The notes: generated from the letters alone by a model not told the origin. DNA of 64,000 bases from Haloplasma contractile SSD-17B (GCF_000215935.2 NZ_AFNU02000005.1:124001-188000), one strand, 5' to 3'. Positions 26,251 through 36,262 are shown, counted from the first letter of the stretch. Numbers and translations: made by a program.

Positions 26251-27348
26251 TCATAGATTTTTTTGACTGCATTTTAGAGCCTCTATTATGATATCATCCA
26301 TATCATAGTATTTATATGATGCTAACCGGCCACCATAGATTACATTACTTTCTTTTTTAGCAAGCAATTTATATTTTTCGTAAATTTGGTTGTTGCTCTC
26401 ATTATTGATTGGATAAAACGGTTCATCTCCTTGTTGCCACTTTGATGGATACTCTTTAGTGATGATTGTCTTTTCTTGTTTTCCATAGTCAAAATGTTTA
26501 TGTTCAATGATTCGTGTATAGGGAACGGTACTTTCCGTATAGTTGACTACTGCATTGCCTTGATAATTTATTTTGTCATGTACTTCATGTTCAAAATTGA
26601 GAGAACGGTACTCTAATTCTCCATAGCAATAATTATAGTATTCATCAATCATTCCAGTAAAAATAATCTTATCAGCTAGTGTATCATAATAATCACGCTC
26701 ATTAAAATAATCTACATTTAATTCAATGTCTGTTCCTTCTAACATCTTTTCAATAATCTGTGTATAACCTCCGATTGGAATCCCTTGGTATGTATCATTA
26801 AAGTAATTATTGTCATAAGTAAAACGGACCGGTAATCGTTTTATAATAAAAGGCGGTAACTCTGTTGTTTTGCATCCCCATTGTTTTTCAGTATAGCCTT
26901 TGATTAATTTTTGATAGATGTCTATCCCAACTAGTGAAATCGCCTGTTCTTCAAGATTCTGTGGTTCATTAACTCCATACTCTATAATTTGTTTGGATAT
27001 TTTCTGTTTTGCTTCTTCTGGTGTAATTACACCCCACATTTTATTAAACGTATTCATATTAAATGGCAAATTGTAAACTTCATCTTCATAAATAGCAACC
27101 GGAGAATTCCTAAAATGATTAAAGTTAGCAAACTGATTCACATAATCCCAGACGTACTTGTTATTCGTGTGAAAAATATGAGCACCATATTCGTGAACTT
27201 GTATGCCTTGTCGCTCGCAGGTGTATATATTACCCGCTATATGATTACGACGATCAATCACTAAACATTTATAGCCCTTTTTTTTAGCTTCATATGCAAA
27301 TGTAGCCCCAAAAAGTCCTGCTCCTACTATTAAAAAATCATACTTCAT
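26251..27348 (-). CDS. glf: UDP-galactopyranose mutase
   Basis: A 365-residue flavoenzyme that interconverts UDP-galactopyranose and UDP-galactofuranose for cell-surface galactan. The N-terminal FAD motif is Gly-Ala-Gly-Leu-Phe-Gly-Ala (about 8-14), followed by Asp-Arg-Arg-x-His-Ile-Ala-Gly-Asn-Ile and His-Glu-Tyr-Gly-Ala-His-Ile-Phe-His-Thr, all diagnostic. The Arg-rich active-site strand and the C-terminal Gly-Gly-Arg-Leu-Ala-x-Tyr-Lys-Tyr-Tyr-Asp-Met are present. Length is normal for the family. Confidence 0.95.
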   Translation of the reverse strand: MKYDFLIVGAGLFGATFAYEAKKKGYKCLVIDRRNHIAGNIYTCERQGIQVHEYGAHIFHTNNKYVWDYVNQFANFNHFRNSPVAIYEDEVYNLPFNMNTFNKMWGVITPEEAKQKISKQIIEYGVNEPQNLEEQAISLVGIDIYQKLIKGYTEKQWGCKTTELPPFIIKRLPVRFTYDNNYFNDTYQGIPIGGYTQIIEKMLEGTDIELNVDYFNERDYYDTLADKIIFTGMIDEYYNYCYGELEYRSLNFEHEVHDKINYQGNAVVNYTESTVPYTRIIEHKHFDYGKQEKTIITKEYPSKWQQGDEPFYPINNESNNQIYEKYKLLAKKESNVIYGGRLASYKYYDMDDIIIEALKCSQKNL

Positions 27349-27702
27349 AATGAACTCCTTTCAAAACAAAATTAATTATTGTTATGGATCTTTAATAATC
27401 GATGGATTAACGTTCTATTTATTTTATACTTTTATTTTACCAAAAAAAACGTATATTATCGGTGGACTGAACTAGGTTGATTATTTATCTTACTTTATTG
27501 TATATGAAGAGAATATTCTTCTTTGTATATTCATTTTAGTTATGACACAATCGGATTACAATAACATTTCTATTCATACAAGCAAATAACAGATTAAAAA
27601 GGATGTTAATAAACACAAGTTTCTGCCTATTAACATCCTATTTTTTATTAAAGACCATAACCTAAAATCATCTTAAGCATGTAATTCGTATATTGCGGTC
27701 AT
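27349..27702. other. Gap between the permuted GH3 gene and glf
   Basis: It contains the glf promoter region and the bidirectional terminator at 27601-27638. There is no gene. Confidence 0.5.
27601..27638. terminator. Bidirectional terminator
   Basis: GGATGTTAATA (27601-27611) with its perfect complement at 27628-27638. T-runs follow on both strands. It ends the permuted GH3 transcript on the minus strand. Confidence 0.85.
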
Positions 27703-30606
27703 TTAAACTATTTCCTGTTTCTGTTGTTTCTTATGTCTCACTATTTTTATTGTTGTCATACAAACTACTACTAATGACCCACCCCAAACGATTCCATCAA
27801 GTACGTAAACTAGGGTTTGCCACCAAGGAGTAATTTCAATTAATGTAGATTCAGACGAAAGTCCATTCATGGCATTCGTTTGTGAGATTGAATAAATTAT
27901 ATCTTTTGACGCATTACGAACATGTGTCATAACGGTTGGATTGTCCAGATAATCATCTAATTTCCAGAATGTGTTGTTTGTATTTAACCATAGATTGGTT
28001 CCAGCATAAAGACCAGATATATGATCTTGATATAGCATAGCCCCTACGGATGCTTGGTCGGTGATTACAAGTCCTTCAAATCCCCACTCATCTCGTAATA
28101 CATTCGTCATTAATCCTTTATGTGCTCCCGACCAACGTGCTCCTAGTCGATTCATGGATGCCATTACTGCATTAGCTCCACCTTCTCTAACTGCACCTTC
28201 AAAACCTCGTAAATAGATTTCACGAATAGCCTGTTCGTTAGCAAAAACTGCACCACCAAATCGATTCGTCTCTTGATCATTTAAGGCGAAATGTTTAATA
28301 TACGTTTGAACACCTTTTTCACGTGCACCTGACACTACTTGAGCTGACAATTTACCAGATAAGTAAGGGTCTTCTGAATAGTACTCATAATTACGTCCAC
28401 TATATGGCGAACGATGAATGTTTATACCAGGCGCATACCAACCTGTTATATTAAGTGCAAGGCTATCTTCACCGATTGCTTTACCAACCTCATTTAATAA
28501 CTCAGTATTCCAGGTTGCTGCCATCTGAAGTGGTGTTGGATAGGCCATACCATGACGGCCAGGAATTAATGTGTCAGAGAAACCAGCAGTTCCATCTTTT
28601 GCTGCCGTTGGAGGTAATCCAATAGCGCTAATTGGAATAGTAGAATACCCCCCTAAGCGTACAAGGCGAGTCATCTGTTTTGCAGAAAGCTGATTAACTA
28701 AAGCATCCCATTTTGGATCATTAATATCCGTTTCAATTAAGTCAGCAAGTTGCAATTCTCCATATTCATCGTTTATAGTAGAGAATAGTGGCATTTCAGC
28801 AGAATTGTCATTAATCACTTGATCACCACGGTAATACTCTAAATCTTCAAGAAGCATAGATGGTGCTTCCCACTGACCATTCATATATACTGTTGGCCAA
28901 GTTTCTAACCAATTGTTACGAGATAAATATTGATATGTTTCATCATAATAGTTTATATTTACATCATCAAATTGATTCGTAATTGCATGGTCAGTAGTTT
29001 CTGATTTCCCATATGTTGTAGGATCTGTGTTTGCTACAGTATGAGTATAAACAAAATCAGAATTTCCTGGATTCTCTTCTAATGGTGATGGAACAAGTGT
29101 TTCACTTAAATTTGCGTCCTTAGTAATTAGTATATTATTAATCGCTGCATGAGAATCTTTAGCAGCAGTAAAATAATAATTACCTGCATCTAAAACATAT
29201 GTTTCTGCCACTTTATAATCATACGTTTTCATTTCTTCTTTATCGATTAGTACCGTCACTGTTGCACTTTCACCAGGTTCTATAAGATCTGTTTTAGTAA
29301 AGCCTACAAGCTCAACTGACGCCTTCTCTATACCATTCAATTTATTGGATTCTGTATATGGCGATTGCATATACATTTGAACAACATCTTTCCCTGCAGT
29401 ATCACCCGTATTTGTGACAGTGACATCTACCTTAAATTGATCTTGCTGTTCTTCAACCTGATAATCAGACCATTCAAATGAACTATACGACAATCCAAAT
29501 CCAAAAGGATATTGAACTTCATTACTATAATTATAATTTCCTGCATTACCTTGGTTTAACATCACATCTTCATAACGTGTTTCATAATAGCGATAACCAA
29601 CGTAAATCCCTTCAGCATACACTAAATAACGATCCCCTTGAAAAACGGATGAATTGCTAATTTCATAATCTCCAAAGTTGACTGCGGATGGAGCAGACAA
29701 AGAGTTTCTTGCATATGTATTTACAAGCCGTCCAGACGGATTTACATTACCATTAAATAATTGACCTAGTGCGTTTGACCCTGTTTGACCAAGACCAGCA
29801 ACCCACAAGACTGCATCAATTGGATACTCTTCTACAAAGTTTAATTCAATTGGGTTATTACTATTCACTACAACTACAACAGTATCAAAATGTTCAGTTG
29901 CAAGCTCAATCATATCTCGTTCATCATCATTAATCTCTAAGTAATAAGACCCGTTATCCATCGCTTCAACTGGTAAATCCGTGCTTTCTCCACCTGAACG
30001 CCCAATAAAGATAACAGCAGCATCTTTATAATTATCAAAACTTGATATAACATCGTCTGTATAAACATTACGAGGTACTTCATTAACTGCATATTTACCT
30101 GCACCGGTTACAGAAACTAATTCTTTACGATATTCACTACCAAGACCAGATTCATAGAATTCCCATAATTGTGGGTTCACACTATATCCTGCAGTTTCAA
30201 ATGATTCTTGAATAGTGATTGCTTTATCCGTATTTACCGCACCTGAACCAGCACCACCATAAACAGGATCTACCGAATTTTGTCCGAATAAACTTATATT
30301 TTTAATCTCCGAACCGAATGGTAAGGTACCGTTGGTATTCTTTAATAAGACAGCCCCTTCTTCAACAATTCGTTGTCCAAGTGACTCTTGATATTCCACT
30401 AAATCCTCATAAGAGTCAAAATCACTTGTATATATGTCTTCTACACGATTTTCAATACGTGTTGTAGGAGCATCTAAAACAGTTGAAATCAATGTAGAAT
30501 ACATTGATGTAACAATCGTTATCGCAATAAAAAGTGCTGAAATAACAAAACAACCAATATATTTTATTATTGACCTTCTAACAATATTTTTTTTCTTTTT
30601 TGACAT
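27703..30606 (-). CDS. Membrane-anchored GH3 glycosidase with permuted domain order
   Basis: About 967 residues. A Lys/Arg-rich start and one membrane helix (about 12-35) precede the GH3 alpha/beta C-domain (about 60-360) and an FnIII-like domain (about 370-480). The catalytic barrel comes last (about 640-880), with Gly-Arg-Asn-Tyr-Glu-Tyr-Tyr-Ser-Glu-Asp-Pro-Tyr-Leu-Ser-Gly and the nucleophile Asp in Val-Ile-Thr-Asp-Gln. A second membrane helix and a basic tail close the protein. Permuted GH3 enzymes are known. It probably acts outside the cell on beta-glycosides. The ATG at 30606 with a GGAG site is chosen. The lipoprotein gene lies 72 bases upstream. Confidence 0.88.
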   Translation of the reverse strand: MSKKKKNIVRRSIIKYIGCFVISALFIAITIVTSMYSTLISTVLDAPTTRIENRVEDIYTSDFDSYEDLVEYQESLGQRIVEEGAVLLKNTNGTLPFGSEIKNISLFGQNSVDPVYGGAGSGAVNTDKAITIQESFETAGYSVNPQLWEFYESGLGSEYRKELVSVTGAGKYAVNEVPRNVYTDDVISSFDNYKDAAVIFIGRSGGESTDLPVEAMDNGSYYLEINDDERDMIELATEHFDTVVVVVNSNNPIELNFVEEYPIDAVLWVAGLGQTGSNALGQLFNGNVNPSGRLVNTYARNSLSAPSAVNFGDYEISNSSVFQGDRYLVYAEGIYVGYRYYETRYEDVMLNQGNAGNYNYSNEVQYPFGFGLSYSSFEWSDYQVEEQQDQFKVDVTVTNTGDTAGKDVVQMYMQSPYTESNKLNGIEKASVELVGFTKTDLIEPGESATVTVLIDKEEMKTYDYKVAETYVLDAGNYYFTAAKDSHAAINNILITKDANLSETLVPSPLEENPGNSDFVYTHTVANTDPTTYGKSETTDHAITNQFDDVNINYYDETYQYLSRNNWLETWPTVYMNGQWEAPSMLLEDLEYYRGDQVINDNSAEMPLFSTINDEYGELQLADLIETDINDPKWDALVNQLSAKQMTRLVRLGGYSTIPISAIGLPPTAAKDGTAGFSDTLIPGRHGMAYPTPLQMAATWNTELLNEVGKAIGEDSLALNITGWYAPGINIHRSPYSGRNYEYYSEDPYLSGKLSAQVVSGAREKGVQTYIKHFALNDQETNRFGGAVFANEQAIREIYLRGFEGAVREGGANAVMASMNRLGARWSGAHKGLMTNVLRDEWGFEGLVITDQASVGAMLYQDHISGLYAGTNLWLNTNNTFWKLDDYLDNPTVMTHVRNASKDIIYSISQTNAMNGLSSESTLIEITPWWQTLVYVLDGIVWGGSLVVVCMTTIKIVRHKKQQKQEIV

Positions 30607-30678
30607 AATATATCCACTCCTTATTATAAAAAGAGGCAACATATTAGCGGTCACCTCTTTATATCCAAATATTTTACT

Positions 30679-31221
30679 TTATTCTAATCCTTCAAACGAT
30701 AATTGAGCTGTCTCGTCGTTCGCTGAATTTAATACGATGAATACAGTTTTTCCTTCAACATTTGATAAGAAGTCGGCCTTATCTTCGACCTCGATTCCTC
30801 CACCAAGTTCAACAATTGACCAGTCTTCTACTTTTTCGGAATCATAGTTAAATGAAAATCCACCCATAGTTGAATATGACGTGTAAATTGCACGGTTTGC
30901 ATCCGATAAAGTTAAAGAAGTAAATCCATCTACTTTATCCCCTTTTTCATAAGTTCCAAAAGATTCCCACACAGTTGTTCCAGCGTTTGAACCACTGATT
31001 ACTGTTACACCTGTCCTAACCATGTTGTACGTTCCATCATCATATAAATTTAACCTGTAAGACTCAACAGTTGATCCAATTTCAGCTCCTTGATACTCAT
31101 AAGGGGCTGTTTCACTGTAAACATAACTATCTGTAATTTTAGCTTCTTCTTCACTGCTACAAGCTGCTAATGTTAACATTACCCCTAACATTGCTAATAA
31201 TAGAAATCCTTTTTTAAACAT
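30679..31221 (-). CDS. Small lipoprotein upstream of the permuted GH3 gene
   Basis: 180 residues. The lipoprotein signal has Lys-Lys, then a Leu/Met-rich stretch ending Leu-Ala-Ala-Cys (Cys at 21), then an acidic linker and a beta-rich mature domain with Thr/Tyr/Gly strands. It is probably anchored outside the membrane and expressed with the GH3 gene. No family is recognised. Confidence 0.75.
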   Translation of the reverse strand: MFKKGFLLLAMLGVMLTLAACSSEEEAKITDSYVYSETAPYEYQGAEIGSTVESYRLNLYDDGTYNMVRTGVTVISGSNAGTTVWESFGTYEKGDKVDGFTSLTLSDANRAIYTSYSTMGGFSFNYDSEKVEDWSIVELGGGIEVEDKADFLSNVEGKTVFIVLNSANDETAQLSFEGLE

Positions 31222-31966
31222 ATTAATACTCTCCTTTTTATTTTATATTTATATTTAAGTCTAAATTAGACTAAAATACTCAATAGTAAATTTAATACTT
31301 ACTTACGTGGACTAGATTTTTATCTGATTTTATTTAACATCGTTACATTAATAATAATCTGAATAACAATATTTTATTTTTTGTTCCGTTATCTTTCCCC
31401 CTTCTTTGATTTAGCCAATAAATCATCATTAGTTTTAGAAACCGTCATTTCTTCATTACAATTATTGAGTTAGATTAAAACCAATATGTTGTATTAATGA
31501 TAACGGTTTCTAACTGTGGCAATTATAACATATAAAATATAAGGTACACCGTTTTAAGCACAAACTGTTATTTTTGATGCATATTTTGCAACTCTGTCTA
31601 TAAAAGCTATGATTAGTTAACTTTTAAATAAACAAAAGTCTTATATAATAAAAAAAGTGACTTGAATTTGGTCAATACAAAGCCACTATAATCACTTAAA
31701 GAGTTATATTGTTTCAAATAAAATATGTCTTAATTAATATATTATACTTTATTCACAAAAAAAACAACTTGAAAAATATACCTTAATGACAGTATTTAGA
31801 ACACTTTATCTTATTGCCATAAACGATGTATCAGTTATCTAGTTAAGGCATTTATATGATCACTTTAATACGATGATTCTGTACGAATAAAAACTAAAGA
31901 GCACCCTGATTGAGGATGCCCACTAGATAATAAATCATGCAGATATAAAGAGTTGATATTTTATAC
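31222..31966. other. Long promoter region with inverted repeats and a terminator
   Basis: 745 bases without a supported gene. TTAGAAACCGT (31435-31445) and AACGGTTTCTAA (31502-31513) are inverted copies 56 bases apart, likely operators for a LacI-type repressor of the lipoprotein/GH3 transcript; a TTATAAT box lies just upstream on the minus strand near 31523-31529. A ribosome-site-like AGAAGGGGGAAAG without a start codon lies near 31393-31405. A terminator is at 31651-31687 and a weaker GC-rich hairpin at about 31898-31925. Confidence 0.5.
31651..31687 (-). terminator. Possible terminator of the TOTE gene
   Basis: AGTGGCTT and AAGTCACT (minus-strand reading) form an 8-bp stem with a long loop, followed by a seven-T run. 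It is 280 bases downstream of the stop, so the weaker hairpin at 31898-31925 may act first. Confidence 0.5.
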
Positions 31967-34507
31967 TTAAATATCAAATAAAGTTTGTTGTTGTTCCGTT
32001 CTTTTAAATTCATTGTCATCTTTAATCTTATATCCTAGTGCCTTATAACCAATTAATCGTTTCTTGTACATACGTTCTAACATAGGATGTTGATCTACAT
32101 AGTCATAAATTAATACTTCTTCTTTATCTACATGATCACGGTGCAGCCTTCCCACATACTGTTGTAAAGTTCCTTTCCACGACACTGGCATCGTTAAAAA
32201 TAACGTATCTAGCCTTGGATCATCAAACCCTTCACCAACAAACTTTCCAGTTGCGACAACTACACATTCTCCCTTTTGATCTAAGTGCTTATTCATATCA
32301 CAAATTGTTTCTTTCAATTGCTTCTTACTCATTCCTCCACGCAGGGTAAATACATGAGGTACTTTTTCTTTAAATACCGAAACTAATATTTCTAAATGTG
32401 CTGTTCGTTCTGTTAAAACTAAAGGAGTTTTCTTATTATTCAAACAGTTAAGAACATCATCGATTATTATTTCATTTCTCTCATCATTCTTTACTAACCA
32501 ACTATATACATCGTATATCTTAGGTTTTTCACCCAAACTTTCAATGTTAGAGTTAATAAATTGTGGAAGCACTGAATGGTTGTATGATTTTTGTAAAATT
32601 TCAGCTTTTGCTTTAACTTCATAACGAACCTCACCTAGTTGCATTTTCACAATAGGATGATGCCCATCTTTTCTAACTAGCGTTGCGGTAAATCCATAAA
32701 CATACTTAGCCTTTATCTTTTTAAGAACCTGTTCAAAACTAATGGCAGAAATATGGTGACATTCATCAACAAGGACGATTCCATATTCTGAAATAAATTC
32801 TTTTACTTTTTGCCTATAATTCAAACTTTGTATTAATGCAACATCGATTATTCCAGTTCTTTTCTTTTTACCTGCTCCATACTGACCGATTTGGTCTTCT
32901 TTAGCGTTTAAAAATATCTTTAATTTTTCTTTCCATTGTTCGAGCAATTGTTTTGTATGTACAATAATTAGAGCATTTCGTTTAATCTTTGCTAACAGGG
33001 CAATAGCTATAACCGTTTTACCAAAGCCAGTTGTAGCAGACAGAATCCCAGTATTATATCTACTAAGCTCTTCTAATGCTTTTTCTTGTTTAGGCTTTAA
33101 TTTTCCAGAAAAATCAGTCTTAATAATTTCTCCTTCATTCCAATCATATTTTACTTTAACATCAGAACCATTCTTTGAGAAGAGTTCAATAACATCCTTT
33201 AAACATCCTCGAGGTAATGCTAGTGCATCTGCATAATCTTCTGAAGTGTCTATAACTCTTGGAATACTGTATGTTGGTAATCTTAACGACTTTGCCTTAT
33301 AAAATTTAGGGTTAGTAAAGGAAGCAAATGCCTTTAATCCATTAACTGCACTTTGTGTTAATAAGTATTTTGGTATATAAATCATATTAGAATAAACTAT
33401 TTCTATTTGTTTTGGTAATTCATCTATTTTTGAATTATTAGAACGCTTTTCCCTAAAACTTATTTTGTTTATTTGTGAACTGTTGTTAACAAACTCTCTC
33501 GCCTTATCTAAACTGACTTTTTTGATCGTATATAAAAAAGCCCATTGATCATCATATGGTTCGAAATTAAAATTAACAAACGCACTATTACCTTGATTTA
33601 ATCTTTTCTTTTGTAAAGGAATAGCAATCAAATTACCAAATCCACCCGGTAGTAGTTTATCTTGATTTGGAAAAAGTCGGTCAAATGATTTAAGGTGATA
33701 CCTTTTTTCCTTTGTTTTAGTCAACAATATATGTCCTAAGCGTCTCGCTATGGCTGCTTGTATGGGTTTTTCGAAAAATAACCATACATGACCTCCATTT
33801 CCAGAGCGAGACTTCTCAACATAAGCTGGAAAATCAGATTCCATACAAGTTTTTATAAATGCCTTTATATCATTTTGCCATCCCTTTTTATCAAAATCTA
33901 AAGCTAGGAAATAACAAGTATTATCTTTTAATAAGGGATATATTCCAACAGTTTCTGTACCGTCTAAATGTTTGTAATAAACATGATCAGTTAATTGATT
34001 ATAGGATTTATGGGATATCCCTTCTGCCCTTATTTTCTGATTAGCAGGATAATAACCTGATTTACCATTTTCATTTTCCCACCGTAAAGCGTATACATCT
34101 TGACGACCTTTAAACAAAGATTTATAAAGATTAATTTTATCTTTTATTTGAGAATATTTATTTACACCAGTTGTTTGAATTTGATTCTTTGCGTTAGTCT
34201 TTTGTGAAAAGTAATTAACTTGCTGATTTTTTATATCTAATTGCGCTGTATTTGTTTGGTTTGAATAATTTCTACTCCTATTAGTAGATGAGAGTGTATT
34301 CTTTTGTTCACTAACATTTCGTTGATTTTTTAATGACTTAAGCATTTCATTCTCACGTTTTAAGTCTTTATACTGTTCTTTTAATACATTTATTTGACGT
34401 TCTAAAACGGTATTTTTTTCTAATAGTTGTTTATTTTTATTTTCTAAATCTCCTATGATCTTTTTAATATAACTGAAATCAAATTTTTTATTTTTGTTTA
34501 CATCCAT
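31967..34507 (-). CDS. TOTE-type archaeo-eukaryotic primase fused to SF2 helicase
   Basis: 846 residues. A coiled coil (about 12-65) and a polar linker come first. A primase-like domain follows (about 120-330) with Leu-Ala-Leu-Asp-Phe-Asp (catalytic acids, about 205) and Gly-Gly-His-Val-Trp-Leu-Phe-Phe-Glu. The SF2 helicase (about 450-830) has Walker A Thr-Thr-Gly-Phe-Gly-Lys-Thr, Leu-Val-Asp-Glu-Cys-His-His, Thr-Ala-Thr and Gln-Tyr-Val-Gly-Arg-Leu-His-Arg motifs. This is the primase-helicase of the TOTE conflict systems predicted by comparative genomics. No other TOTE partner is evident next to it. Confidence 0.87.
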   Translation of the reverse strand: MDVNKNKKFDFSYIKKIIGDLENKNKQLLEKNTVLERQINVLKEQYKDLKRENEMLKSLKNQRNVSEQKNTLSSTNRSRNYSNQTNTAQLDIKNQQVNYFSQKTNAKNQIQTTGVNKYSQIKDKINLYKSLFKGRQDVYALRWENENGKSGYYPANQKIRAEGISHKSYNQLTDHVYYKHLDGTETVGIYPLLKDNTCYFLALDFDKKGWQNDIKAFIKTCMESDFPAYVEKSRSGNGGHVWLFFEKPIQAAIARRLGHILLTKTKEKRYHLKSFDRLFPNQDKLLPGGFGNLIAIPLQKKRLNQGNSAFVNFNFEPYDDQWAFLYTIKKVSLDKAREFVNNSSQINKISFREKRSNNSKIDELPKQIEIVYSNMIYIPKYLLTQSAVNGLKAFASFTNPKFYKAKSLRLPTYSIPRVIDTSEDYADALALPRGCLKDVIELFSKNGSDVKVKYDWNEGEIIKTDFSGKLKPKQEKALEELSRYNTGILSATTGFGKTVIAIALLAKIKRNALIIVHTKQLLEQWKEKLKIFLNAKEDQIGQYGAGKKKRTGIIDVALIQSLNYRQKVKEFISEYGIVLVDECHHISAISFEQVLKKIKAKYVYGFTATLVRKDGHHPIVKMQLGEVRYEVKAKAEILQKSYNHSVLPQFINSNIESLGEKPKIYDVYSWLVKNDERNEIIIDDVLNCLNNKKTPLVLTERTAHLEILVSVFKEKVPHVFTLRGGMSKKQLKETICDMNKHLDQKGECVVVATGKFVGEGFDDPRLDTLFLTMPVSWKGTLQQYVGRLHRDHVDKEEVLIYDYVDQHPMLERMYKKRLIGYKALGYKIKDDNEFKRTEQQQTLFDI

Positions 34508-34772
34508 AATATCAACTCAATTTTGTGTTTTTAGTTACGTGATTTTATTTTACCGAAAATGTTTGTAAAAAGAAATAGTTAGATTATTATTGCCTTAAAA
34601 ATTTAGTAAAGCATGTATGACACCTAAATCACACTCAGCATCAATAAATTAAAAAATATTACAAGAAAAAAAGACCACCTACTCTATAGTTGGATGATCT
34701 AATTCGTTTATATCTAAGAATTATTACTACTACATATGTTCTTTAACAATTTACATAGTTGAACCTATATTT
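34508..34772. other. Short gap with terminator
   Basis: It contains the TOTE gene promoter region and the terminator at 34672-34700. Confidence 0.5.
34672..34700 (-). terminator. Terminator downstream of the frameshifted small gene
   Basis: AGACCACCTACT (34672-34683) pairs with AGTTGGATGATCT (34688-34700), with a seven-T run on the minus strand. Confidence 0.75.
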
Positions 34773-34911
34773 TTATTTCTTGTCTTGTAAATCATTAAAG
34801 TTACTATCCTTCTGTTTGAGGACTTCTTTATACATTTGTGCGTAGTTTAATTGGGGTTTTTACTGTCTTATAGTCTTGATTTAAAATGGCTTTAATACTT
34901 TTAGTTGACAT
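34773..34911 (-). pseudogene. Frameshifted small gene (about 46 codons)
   Basis: An AAGGAGG ribosome site precedes ATG at 34911. Reading frame 0 gives a basic start (Ser-Thr-Lys-Ser-Ile-Lys) and then stops after 27 codons. Reading frame +1 from the AAAACCCCAA tract continues with a polar helical C-terminus (Tyr-Ala-Gln-Met-Tyr-Lys-Glu-Val-Leu) to a TAA at 34773. A single base deletion is the simplest reading; programmed +1 shifting at CCC is a less likely alternative. Confidence 0.45.
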
Positions 34912-34995
34912 TGGTTTTGCCTCCTTATTACAATCACTCATCTACTCACCTCATTTTTAGTCTCACTAAAAAGTATTCTTCTATTTGATCTATAT

Positions 34996-35772
34996 CTATA
35001 CTGCCTTTGCTACCCGACAATGTTCGTTCAGTTTGCAACTATTACATTTAGGAACTTTAGTACATATTTCACCATAGTTGTCAGCACAGAATATCCATAA
35101 TAGAGCATCTAAATATGCTTTTGAAACTCCTACTTCATCTGAGATAGTACTTAAAACTTTGATTGCTTCGTCTTCCGTAGAATTTAACTGTAAATAACCT
35201 AGACGATCCTCACTTAATACTCGCATTATATGACGATCTGGTTTCACTTCATCGATTCCAACATTTCTTAAATATTCAAATGCTAGAGGGTATCCTACTT
35301 GTTTTAATTTGTATTTACCTATTGAGATTTCTTTTGCTACTGAGCATGGTGATTTGCTTGTAACATAAACATCTAGACCACCATTTTCCTCATCTATTCG
35401 TTCAAGCATTTTTATATTATAGTGGAGTACTTCCATCTGTCTGTTAGTTGAAATTGAACCACACTTTAATTTAAACAGCCCTGCTGTAAAATAATTAGGA
35501 TTTGTAGCTAGTATGTTCTCTTTTTTAAAATTAAAGAACAACTCAGTTATTTTAACTTTATTCCTCTCTATATTTCTCCAGTTTTTATTGTTACTTGTTA
35601 ATAATGACAGCACTAGTCCTCTTATATGTTCATTAAAGGAAAAAGTTCTATTCTCATATTTTCTTTTGTGTATATTTTGAATATGTTCCATCTGAGCTAT
35701 TTCAGCTTCAACTGATTGACCATTATGTTCTAGTGTTTCCTTTACTAATTCAATTAATTGATGTGAGTTCAT
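34996..35772 (-). CDS. EndoIII-like HhH-GPD DNA glycosylase
   Basis: 258 residues. The C-terminus has a 4Fe-4S motif Cys-x5-Cys-x2-Cys-x5-Cys, one residue shorter in the first gap than EndoIII's usual x6. The helix-hairpin-helix region has Val-Gly-Tyr-Pro-Leu-Ala and then Lys-Pro-Asp-Arg-His, where Asp matches the catalytic aspartate. The lysine that EndoIII uses for lyase chemistry (Gly-x-Lys) is replaced, suggesting a monofunctional glycosylase. The N-terminal 60 residues differ from Nth. A GGGAGG site precedes the ATG. It probably belongs to the accessory region and may act on modified bases. Confidence 0.75.
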   Translation of the reverse strand: MNSHQLIELVKETLEHNGQSVEAEIAQMEHIQNIHKRKYENRTFSFNEHIRGLVLSLLTSNNKNWRNIERNKVKITELFFNFKKENILATNPNYFTAGLFKLKCGSISTNRQMEVLHYNIKMLERIDEENGGLDVYVTSKSPCSVAKEISIGKYKLKQVGYPLAFEYLRNVGIDEVKPDRHIMRVLSEDRLGYLQLNSTEDEAIKVLSTISDEVGVSKAYLDALLWIFCADNYGEICTKVPKCNSCKLNEHCRVAKAV

Positions 35773-36073
35773 GGTGTTCCTCCCTATTATTTACTATCCA
35801 GTTAACTTTTCCATTTTTAAGAAATAGTCTTTTCCCATATAATATCTCTTCTTGTAATAGTTGTATTTAATAAAAAAACAATAGCTTATAGAATCTGTAG
35901 ACTAGGATCAGTATGATTATAAAGAAAGTTCAAATAAATACCTGATTAATTCAAATGCTAATAGGATGATGCACAATACAGCTGATGCTCTTGCAAAGTT
36001 TTTTAAATTATGATTGATTTTTATAAAAGACATGACTAAAAGTTAAATGAGTGCAATAGTCATTCCAATTGTA
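35773..36073. other. Gap with one weak membrane-peptide ORF
   Basis: A 38-codon minus-strand frame (35917-36033) encodes one hydrophobic helix (Ala-Ser-Ala-Val-Leu-Cys-Ile-Ile-Leu-Leu) but has no ribosome site, so I leave it uncalled. Nothing else is seen. Confidence 0.35.
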
Positions 36074-36262
36074 TCAAATCGCGACAATATATAGAACGAT
36101 CACTAGAATTCCCCATATCCCAGCAGAAACAACACTCCCCTTCCCGTAATCGGCTATATGTTTTTGATAAAGCTCTGCATTTTCCACGTCTGCCTTATAT
36201 TCATCATACCTTAATTCAGTACGGAGCATTTGTTCCCGATGAATATCTTTATTCTTATGCAT
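36074..36262 (-). CDS. Small single-pass membrane protein
   Basis: 62 residues from ATG at 36262, with a GGAAG site. A charged N-terminal 40 residues is followed by one C-terminal membrane helix (about 43-62, Ile-Trp-Gly-Ile-Leu-Val-Ile-Val-Leu-Tyr). A tail-anchored protein of unknown function. Confidence 0.6.
   Translation of the reverse strand: MHKNKDIHREQMLRTELRYDEYKADVENAELYQKHIADYGKGSVVSAGIWGILVIVLYIVAI

Noticed and set aside
34773-34911. Programmed +1 frameshift gene
   Set aside because: The CCCC tract allows it, but a simple one-base deletion is more economical and no family is known to support recoding.
35917-36033. 38-codon hydrophobic frame
   Set aside because: Plausible membrane peptide but no ribosome site.
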